This document shows positions 5,496-10,416 of a stretch of 10,416 nucleotides of DNA, in pieces; position 1 is the first letter of the stretch; the number at the start of each line of letters is the position of its first letter. A program made the position numbers and the translations under genes. The notes beneath the pieces are model-generated. The model saw nothing but the letters and a program-made list of their open reading frames with translations, was not told where the DNA came from and made no database searches. Origin of the DNA: Gemmobacter sp. (lineage in GTDB: Bacteria; Pseudomonadota; Alphaproteobacteria; Rhodobacterales; Rhodobacteraceae); NCBI GenBank assembly GCA_003509785.1, contig DOMY01000287.1, positions 7,934 to 18,349 on the forward strand. Reading direction: 5' to 3'.

Positions 5496-7082
5496 ATGAA
5501 CACAGGAGGCTGTTTCAAGATTGGCCACATTGGAGAACAAAGGGTTTCGAGCAGGCCGATCCTGCGAGGCTTTGCGGGTCTGGTATCCTCTGTCCTGGCT
5601 GGAGCCTGTATTGTCTTTGCCCTGCCGCCATACTCGATCCTGCCACTTGCGCTTGTCGCCTTTGCTCTGCTGGGAGTGTTGGTGCGTGGCGCATCCGGTC
5701 TCATCGCGTTCAGGCTCGGATACTTATTCGGCCTCGGTCAATTCGTGCCCGGGCTTTTCTGGATCACCGAAAGTTTTCAAGTTGAGGGGGACCGGTTCGG
5801 TTGGTTGGCTCTGCCAGCGGTTCTTGGTCTTTCCGGGCTTCTATCGGTCTTTCCTGCTCTGGCCTGCGCTCTCGCGGCACGCTTGGAACGCGCCGGGTTG
5901 CCGTTCGCGCTCTCGATGGCGACAAGCTGGACCGCCACGGAGTGGCTGCGAGGGCATGTTCTCACCGGGTTTCCCTGGAACCTGGCTGCCTACACGCTGT
6001 CCGACTGGCCGGTCGCCGCGCAAGCCTCCTCTGTCGTCGGAAGCTACGGGCTGGGGTTTCTTCTGGTGCTCTGCGCGGCACTTGCCGGACTGGCCTTTGT
6101 CTCGGCCGACAACGGGAAACGTAACGGCCGCCTCGCCACCGCAGGCGCAATCGCCTTGTCGACGGTGGGATTTGGTGCAGTGCGTTTGCTGCTCGCCGAT
6201 GTGCTGTCAGAACGTGGCGCGCAGGTCCGTGTTGTTCAGCCGAACATTGCTCAAAGTGCCAAGTGGGATGATGCCGCACGAAACGCAAACATCCTGAAAC
6301 TCATCGCACTTTCGGCCCGGCCCGGCGACTTCGACATCCTGCTCTGGCCAGAAACCGCTTGGCCAGGGTTCCTGGCAGAGGATGCGGGCGCCCGGGCGAT
6401 GTTGGGCTGGCTCTTGCCCGAAACCGGCGTCTTGCTGACAGGAAGCCCGGAAAGGGAGGAAACCGAGGCCGGGACAGTCTACCGGAACGCCGTGCTTGCT
6501 ATCTCTTCCGATGGTACCATTCTGACGCGCTATGCCAAACATCATCTTGTTCCGTTCGGTGAGTACATTCCGTGGCGCAACCTTTTGCCCCTCCAGCGTC
6601 TGGTTCAATCGCTCGGAGACTTCACGCCGGGGCCAGGGCCCCGGACACTTGCGTTCGGCCCGCACCCCTATGCGGGGATCGCTATCTGCTATGAGATCAT
6701 TTTTCCCGGACATGTCGTCGATGATGCAATCAGACCGGACTGGATCTTCAACGCGACAAACGACGCCTGGTTCGGTGCCTCGATCGGACCATGGCAGCAC
6801 TTGGCATCGGCCCGGATGCGGGCCGTTGAAGAGGGCCTTCCACTCGTGCGGGCCGCCAACACGGGAATTTCGGCGGTGGTTGATGCTTATGGGGCAACAT
6901 TGGCAGTGCTCGATATCGACACGTCAGGCGTGATCGACATCCGCTTGCCCCGCCCATTGCCTGTAACCATCTACGCCCGCCTCGGAGACTGGGCGCTTCT
7001 CATTCTGATCATCACTTCATGGGTGATCGGTGGCTACTGGGCCCGGCGGCAACAGGCCAACCTGAAAGGTGCATCGACATGA
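5496..7082 (+). CDS. lnt: Apolipoprotein N-acyltransferase (accessory copy)
   Basis: This 528-residue inner-membrane enzyme adds the third acyl chain to the N-terminal Cys of diacylated lipoproteins, using phospholipid as donor. About six N-terminal helices (roughly 22-240) precede a periplasmic nitrilase-like domain (about 243-490), and a last helix spans about 497-515. The catalytic triad is visible: Glu286 in LLWPETAWP, Lys348 in YAKHHLVPFGEY and Cys398 in AICYEIIFPG. The product-side motif NATNDAWFG is at 419-427. Length matches E. coli Lnt. I chose the ATG at 5496; a TTG at 5472 in the same frame falls inside the promoter dyad. No Shine-Dalgarno precedes the ATG, consistent with a leaderless message. 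It ends in an ATGA overlap with the small membrane protein. Placement behind a metal-type promoter suggests an inducible spare copy rather than the housekeeping gene (inference). Confidence 0.93.
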   Translation: MNTGGCFKIGHIGEQRVSSRPILRGFAGLVSSVLAGACIVFALPPYSILPLALVAFALLGVLVRGASGLIAFRLGYLFGLGQFVPGLFWITESFQVEGDRFGWLALPAVLGLSGLLSVFPALACALAARLERAGLPFALSMATSWTATEWLRGHVLTGFPWNLAAYTLSDWPVAAQASSVVGSYGLGFLLVLCAALAGLAFVSADNGKRNGRLATAGAIALSTVGFGAVRLLLADVLSERGAQVRVVQPNIAQSAKWDDAARNANILKLIALSARPGDFDILLWPETAWPGFLAEDAGARAMLGWLLPETGVLLTGSPEREETEAGTVYRNAVLAISSDGTILTRYAKHHLVPFGEYIPWRNLLPLQRLVQSLGDFTPGPGPRTLAFGPHPYAGIAICYEIIFPGHVVDDAIRPDWIFNATNDAWFGASIGPWQHLASARMRAVEEGLPLVRAANTGISAVVDAYGATLAVLDIDTSGVIDIRLPRPLPVTIYARLGDWALLILIITSWVIGGYWARRQQANLKGAST

Positions 7083-7252
7083 TCGGGCCGCTCTTCGCAA
7101 TCATCGGATTCCTCTGGGGTTACCTCGTTGCACGGCGGCGCGGCGGAAAGACTCTCGACCGTCTGCAGTATGGCGTAGGCTTCGCCATCGCCTTTGGGCT
7201 GTTTGGCACCTTCCTTGGCATTGCCCTCGCCAGGTTTCTTGGGGCCGCCTGA
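7079..7252 (+). CDS. Small two-helix membrane protein of unknown function
   Basis: This 57-residue protein starts at the ATG that overlaps the lnt stop (ATGA), which argues for translational coupling and real expression. Two hydrophobic stretches (about 2-18 and 32-55) flank a basic loop RRRGGKTLDR (19-28), giving a helical hairpin with the positive loop probably in the cytoplasm. The second helix is rich in Gly, Ala and Phe (GVGFAIAFGLFGTFLG). I recognise no family. A longer in-frame reading from a GTG at 7019 would overlap lnt by 64 bases and spoil the signal-like start, so I prefer 7079. It may stabilise or partner Lnt, or simply share its regulation. Confidence 0.6.
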   Translation: MIGPLFAIIGFLWGYLVARRRGGKTLDRLQYGVGFAIAFGLFGTFLGIALARFLGAA

Positions 7253-7296
7253 TCGGCGAAACCTTGCCGGTCCTGAAATCCTCACCTTTTTGTCGA

Positions 7297-7327
7297 TTGA
7301 ACCTCTAGTTGCTCGAGGTTCTAGACG
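7297..7327 (+). promoter_or_regulatory. MerR-family type promoter/operator for the sco-PCuAC operon
   Basis: The -35 is TTGAAC (7297-7302), the spacer is 19 bases and the -10 is TAGACG (7322-7327). The dyad AACCTCTAG-TTG-CTCGAGGTT covers 7300-7320 with one mismatched pair. Its first 11 spacer bases, CTCTAGTTGCT, are identical to those of the lnt promoter at the same offset from the -35, and GAG recurs at the same position. The predicted start is near 7334, leaving about 23 bases to the ATG at 7357. Confidence 0.7.
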
Positions 7328-7356
7328 GCAGGCTGTTCTCACATTCCGGACTGTTC

Positions 7357-7950
7357 ATGCGTCTTCGTTCTCTGCAGATCATCCTTTGGATTGCCGCCAC
7401 TGCGGCGGTCGTTACGTTCTCAGCGGTGCGTTGGATGCCTGCAAATGATGACACTTCGATCGCGGCCCCTGCCTTCACGCCCACGTTTGCGCTTGCAGAC
7501 AGCGAAGGTCGCAGTCGTACCACTGCCGAATTCCGTGGAAAGTTTCTGTTGGTGTTCTTCGGTTTCACAAGCTGCCCCGATGTCTGTCCGACGACTCTCT
7601 CTGAAGTCGCACAGGTCATGGATGACCTTGGATCTGAAGCGGGATCGGTGCAGCCGATTTTCATTTCGATCGATCCCGAACGCGACAGGCGTCTGGGACT
7701 GGCCGACTACACCAAGGCCTTTCATCCAATGATCCTCGGTCTGGCCGGAAGCGAGGCGGAAACACAGTCTGCGGCCGCAAGCTTCAAGATTTTCTACGCG
7801 CGGGAGGCCGACACCTCGTCGCCGGGTGGGTACACAATGGCGCACAGTCCTGGCCTCTATTTGATCGGCCCGGATGGCGCGTGGCTACGTCAATTCACCT
7901 ACGGCACATCTGCGGCCGACATCCTTTCCGACCTTCAATCGAGATTCTGA
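7357..7950 (+). CDS. SCO-family copper chaperone, membrane anchored (first copy)
   Basis: This 197-residue SCO1/SenC/PrrC protein has one N-terminal membrane anchor (about 8-27) and a periplasmic thioredoxin-fold domain. The copper/redox motif is intact: Cys73 and Cys77 in SCPDVCPTT and the distal His163 in MAHSPGLYLI. The conserved DPERD lies at 106-110. SCO proteins bind copper and assist CuA assembly in cytochrome oxidase, or act as thiol reductants. The ATG at 7357 gives a normal anchor; an in-frame TTG at 7309 lies within the promoter dyad and is rejected. It is the first gene of the MerR-type-controlled operon, with the PCuAC gene starting 3 bases after its stop. The latter pairing is common where PCuAC and SCO act in series. 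Confidence 0.93.
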   Translation: MRLRSLQIILWIAATAAVVTFSAVRWMPANDDTSIAAPAFTPTFALADSEGRSRTTAEFRGKFLLVFFGFTSCPDVCPTTLSEVAQVMDDLGSEAGSVQPIFISIDPERDRRLGLADYTKAFHPMILGLAGSEAETQSAAASFKIFYAREADTSSPGGYTMAHSPGLYLIGPDGAWLRQFTYGTSAADILSDLQSRF

Positions 7951-7953
7951 CCC

Positions 7954-8427
7954 ATGAAACACTTCCTTCTTGCCGCAGCTCTGATCCTGTCCGCGCCTGC
8001 CGTAATGGCATGCGAGACCGTGACCATCGGTGATCTGACCATTGAACACGCATGGTCGAAGGCAACGATCGGCGCGGGACGTCCCGGCGTTTTCTATGTG
8101 GAGATCACCAACGCTGGATCTGTGGACGATGCCCTGATTGGCATCGCGACTCCCGCAGCCCGTATGCCGATGTTGCACGAGACCGTCGTCAAGGATGGCA
8201 TCGCATCAATGCCGCATGCGATGTCGATCCCGGTACCGGCCGGCCAGAACGTGCAGCTTTCGCCTGGTGGATACCATGGCATGCTGATGGGACTGACCAC
8301 CGCCCTCAAGGAGGGCGACAGCTTCCCGGTTACCCTGTCCTTAAAAAAGGCCGGTGAGGTTACCGTGAACGTCGACGTCCTGTCCTTGCGTGCGGAGGGT
8401 CCGGATTGCGCCGACGCAGGGCAATAA
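7954..8427 (+). CDS. PCuAC-type periplasmic copper chaperone (formerly DUF461)
   Basis: This 157-residue protein has a signal peptide (to about AVMA at 16-19) and a single PCuAC domain. The Cu(I) motif H-x10-M-x21-H-x-M is complete: His75, Met86, His108 and Met110. PCuAC proteins carry Cu(I) in the periplasm and hand it to CuA sites or SCO partners. Cys20 directly follows the predicted cleavage site, and Cys152 sits near the C-terminus. The context VMAC is a poor lipobox, so lipidation is uncertain. It is sandwiched between two SCO genes; its last 22 bases overlap the second sco. An A-AAA-AAG heptamer occurs in frame at 8343-8349. Confidence 0.93.
   Translation: MKHFLLAAALILSAPAVMACETVTIGDLTIEHAWSKATIGAGRPGVFYVEITNAGSVDDALIGIATPAARMPMLHETVVKDGIASMPHAMSIPVPAGQNVQLSPGGYHGMLMGLTTALKEGDSFPVTLSLKKAGEVTVNVDVLSLRAEGPDCADAGQ
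8394..8399 (+). promoter_or_regulatory. Ribosome binding site supporting a TTG start
   Basis: GGAGGG lies 6 bases before the TTG at 8406, inside the end of the PCuAC gene. It is the strongest Shine-Dalgarno noted in the operon and decides the start of the second SCO gene. The next ATG in frame, at 8466, would delete most of the membrane anchor. Confidence 0.6.
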
Positions 8428-9008
8428 TCCTCGTTGCTGGAGGGGCAGTCGGAGCCGTCGCCTTCATGCTGGGCGTCGGGGCCCATCGCACGCGCAATCT
8501 GCCAACCCGCAGCGAGCTCCTGCCCTTGCCAATCGGCGAGATGACCTGGACATTGACCGATCACCGTGGCCGATCCGTCAGACCCGCAGACTGGGCCGGT
8601 CGCCCGGTCATGGTGTTCTTTGGCTTCACCTGGTGCCCGGATGTCTGTCCAACCACACTGAGCGACATATCGCTCTGGCTCGAAGAACTGGGTGCTGACG
8701 CCGATCGCATGATTGTCGCGTTGATTTCGGTCGATCCGGAGCGGGACACGCCCGACGTCCTTGCCGACTACGTCAGCAACTTTGATCAACGTATCCTGGG
8801 GCTGACGGGATCTGCTGACGAGGTCGCGCAGGCCGCCGCAGATTTTCGCGCAACCTATCGCCGCGTCGCCAAGGACGCCGGTGACTACACGATTGACCAT
8901 ACCGCCGGTGTGTTCCTGTTCCACCCCGATGGGCGCTTCGTCAGCATCATCGACTTTCACGAGGACCGGCGCTTCGCCGTTCCCAAAATCCGCCGAACCC
9001 TTAGTTGA
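8406..9008 (+). CDS. SCO-family copper chaperone, membrane anchored (second copy)
   Basis: This 200-residue SCO protein starts at TTG with a strong GGAGGG ribosome site. A basic start (RRRR at 2-5) and one helix (about 7-25) anchor it with the domain outside. Cys77 and Cys81 in TWCPDVCPTT, DPERD at 110-114 and His165 in IDHTAGVFL complete the copper site. It differs from the first copy in the residue before the first Cys (Trp rather than Ser), the anchor, and a C-terminal tail with FHEDRRF. The two are diverged paralogues, not a recent tandem duplication. It overlaps the PCuAC gene by 22 bases. One copy may load copper and the other act as a thiol reductase (inference). Confidence 0.92.
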   Translation: MRRRRAIILVAGGAVGAVAFMLGVGAHRTRNLPTRSELLPLPIGEMTWTLTDHRGRSVRPADWAGRPVMVFFGFTWCPDVCPTTLSDISLWLEELGADADRMIVALISVDPERDTPDVLADYVSNFDQRILGLTGSADEVAQAAADFRATYRRVAKDAGDYTIDHTAGVFLFHPDGRFVSIIDFHEDRRFAVPKIRRTLS

Positions 9009-9024
9009 AAGGTCATTCTGCCAG

Positions 9025-10188
9025 ATGATCCGCTCCGCATTTCTGATCCTTGCTACCGCGGCTTTCGCCCCACTCCAGGCAGTGGCCGATCCTCCGACGG
9101 CGCATTTGCCTGTGGCATTCGAAGTCACAATCGCCCCCGGTGACACCCTGGACAGCGTCCTTGGTCACGCAGGAATCCCCGGGACGGTCCGGGCAGAAGC
9201 CGCCCTCGCGCTCTCAGGTGTCTACGACCTGACGGACCTCCGACCTGGCCATCGGATCGAATGGACTGCGGCGTCCGGGGATCCGGCATCGCTGACACGC
9301 CTGTCGCTTTTTGTGGAAGATGGTGTGGAGATCGCTCTCTCGTTCGACGGGCCGATCGCGGCACAACGGCGCGAACCGCCGGTTCGTGAAACGGACCGCC
9401 GGGAGACCTTGACCCTCGACGGAACTCTCTATGACGCCCTGATGGCGCGAAATGCACCCGAACGATTTGCAGTTGACCTAACGGCGCTGCTTGCGGGTCA
9501 GGTCGATTTTAGACGCGACCTCAAAGGCGGAGAAACTTTCGCTCTTGTCTGGCAGGAAGATCAGCTGCCCGATGGGAGCATCGCGGGCGAGCCGCGCCTG
9601 AGTTACGCTCGATTGGAGCTTTCTGATCGCGTCCTTGAACTCGTTGCGACCGAAGCCGCTGGCCCAGTCATCGTTTTCGAGGACGGCGAAGCCGTGCAGC
9701 GTTCAGCAGCACCCATTCTTGGCGCCCGCCTGTCGTCAGTCTTCGGCCGACGGAACCATCCTGTACTGGGCGGGGTTCGCATGCATACCGGAATCGATTA
9801 CGCTGCACCCGTGGGAACGGAAGTCTCTGCGACCGGCGCCGGGAGGGTGATCTTTGCGGGCACGATCCGTGGCTACGGCACCACGATCGACATCGATCAC
9901 GGTGGTGGGGTCGTCACACGCTATGCACATCTTTCCGAAATTGCCGAAGACGTTCGCGTGGGGTCGCGGGTCAAGGCGGGAGACGAGATTGGCGCGGTCG
10001 GCGCGACAGGGCTCGTGAGCGGCCCCAACCTTCACTACGAAGTTCGTGTCGACGGCAGACCGGTCGATCCTAAAGACCAGGACGCCTTGCCGGAACAGGA
10101 GATTGCTTCGGCAGATGATCTCAATGCGCTCGCCACTTGGCGCAGCGAAACTGGCTTCATTTCAGGAACTGACGGAGAACGCGGATGA
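9025..10188 (+). CDS. M23 (LytM-type) metallopeptidase or divisome-like activator, exported
   Basis: This 387-residue protein has a signal peptide (about 1-21, ending QAVADP) and a LysM/OapA-like region (about 32-80, with IAPGDTLDSVLGHAGIP) suited to peptidoglycan binding. A middle domain follows, and then the M23 domain at about 235-350. The zinc site is intact: His254 and Asp258 in HTGID, His302 in RYAHLSE and His337 in NLHYEV. Active endopeptidase function on peptidoglycan crosslinks is therefore expected, unlike degenerate EnvC/NlpD-type activators. The ATG at 9025 starts a good signal peptide; an open frame reaching back to 8881 lies within the sco gene. It sits 16 bases after sco and overlaps the next gene by ATGA, so it belongs to the same operon. 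A cell-wall hydrolase within a copper-chaperone operon is noteworthy. Confidence 0.9.
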   Translation: MIRSAFLILATAAFAPLQAVADPPTAHLPVAFEVTIAPGDTLDSVLGHAGIPGTVRAEAALALSGVYDLTDLRPGHRIEWTAASGDPASLTRLSLFVEDGVEIALSFDGPIAAQRREPPVRETDRRETLTLDGTLYDALMARNAPERFAVDLTALLAGQVDFRRDLKGGETFALVWQEDQLPDGSIAGEPRLSYARLELSDRVLELVATEAAGPVIVFEDGEAVQRSAAPILGARLSSVFGRRNHPVLGGVRMHTGIDYAAPVGTEVSATGAGRVIFAGTIRGYGTTIDIDHGGGVVTRYAHLSEIAEDVRVGSRVKAGDEIGAVGATGLVSGPNLHYEVRVDGRPVDPKDQDALPEQEIASADDLNALATWRSETGFISGTDGERG

Positions 10189-10416
10189 ACAGATATTTGA
10201 TCGGACGCCGCGAGGTCATCCTTGCAGCAGCAGCTTTTGCCGTAACCCCTGCCGCCAAGGCTCAGGCAGAGGGAGAACCGCCAATCCATGTCGTCAAGGG
10301 ACGCGGTTGCGAATGCTGTGAAGCCTGGGTCGACTACCTGCGCGATCAAGGCTTCACCGTGACCGATGAAATTTCGATGGGTACGCTGCTGATCCGCTTC
10401 AAGATGGATCAGGGCG
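10185..10416 (+). CDS. DUF411 metal-binding protein, 5' part (cut by window end)
   Basis: The first 77 residues are visible. The signal has GRREVIL followed by an Ala-rich core to about residue 26, resembling a Tat signal although the motif is imperfect. The mature start (IHVVKGRGCECCEAWVDYL, then RDQGF) shows the DUF411 hallmark CxCC followed by a Trp three residues on and GF. DUF411 proteins are small periplasmic proteins found in copper and other metal-resistance loci, and the Cys cluster probably binds Cu(I) or a similar soft metal. The ATG overlaps the M23 stop, so it is the fifth visible gene of the operon. The C-terminal half is beyond the window. Confidence 0.88.
   Translation, partial: MNRYLIGRREVILAAAAFAVTPAAKAQAEGEPPIHVVKGRGCECCEAWVDYLRDQGFTVTDEISMGTLLIRFKMDQG

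Noticed and set aside
8881..9024. Upstream extension of the M23 reading frame
   Set aside because: It overlaps the end of the second SCO gene and would bury the clear signal peptide that starts at 9025.
1..10416. CRISPR arrays, tRNA or rRNA genes, plasmid origins, toxin-antitoxin pairs
   Set aside because: No regularly spaced repeats, cloverleaf-like sequence, iteron cluster or recognisable toxin-antitoxin proteins were seen.

Overview
The window is GC-rich, tightly packed DNA from a Gram-negative bacterium. It contains an apolipoprotein N-acyltransferase, two YkuD L,D-transpeptidases, Tat-type signal peptides, SCO and PCuAC copper chaperones, and a proteobacterial-type MntR. Gene content and protein style suggest an alphaproteobacterium, plausibly of the Rhodobacterales; this is an inference, since no phylogenetic marker is present. 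The mix of metal-handling genes, spare envelope enzymes and a decayed DsbA-like gene looks like an accessory metal-resistance island on a plasmid or genomic island. No transposase, integrase or replication gene is visible.

Left part (1-1110): a Tat-type lipoprotein L,D-transpeptidase (70-579) with lower GC than the genes further right, then the C-terminal remnant of a DsbA-like thioredoxin-fold protein (692-1105) that lacks its CxxC half. Second block (1115-4455): a leftward MntR-type metalloregulator with all six family metal ligands. It diverges from a two-domain multicopper oxidase, which overlaps a ZIP metal permease by ATGA; a small lipoprotein follows. The divergent promoters overlap each other and a TTAG-N6-CTAA dyad, which suggests MntR controls both directions. 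Third block: a leftward, Tat-exported L,D-transpeptidase (4579-5244).

Right part (5460 to the end): two rightward transcription units, each preceded by a MerR-family style promoter with a 19-bp spacer and the same CTCTAGTTGCT core. The first drives an accessory lnt plus a 57-residue membrane protein. The second drives sco, PCuAC, a second sco with a TTG start, an M23 LytM-type peptidase, and a DUF411 metal-binding protein cut by the window edge. The MerR-type regulator itself is not in the window.

Working together, the genes suggest (inference) a periplasmic metal-handling programme. It would combine oxidation and transport of a metal (MntR, oxidase, ZIP), copper delivery and buffering (SCO, PCuAC, DUF411), and replacement of cysteine-dependent envelope enzymes that copper can poison (Lnt and L,D-transpeptidases), with an M23 protein for peptidoglycan remodelling. 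The most noteworthy points are the paired MerR-type promoters with a probably leaderless lnt, the MntR-oxidase-ZIP module, and the ZIP protein's extra extracytoplasmic domain.
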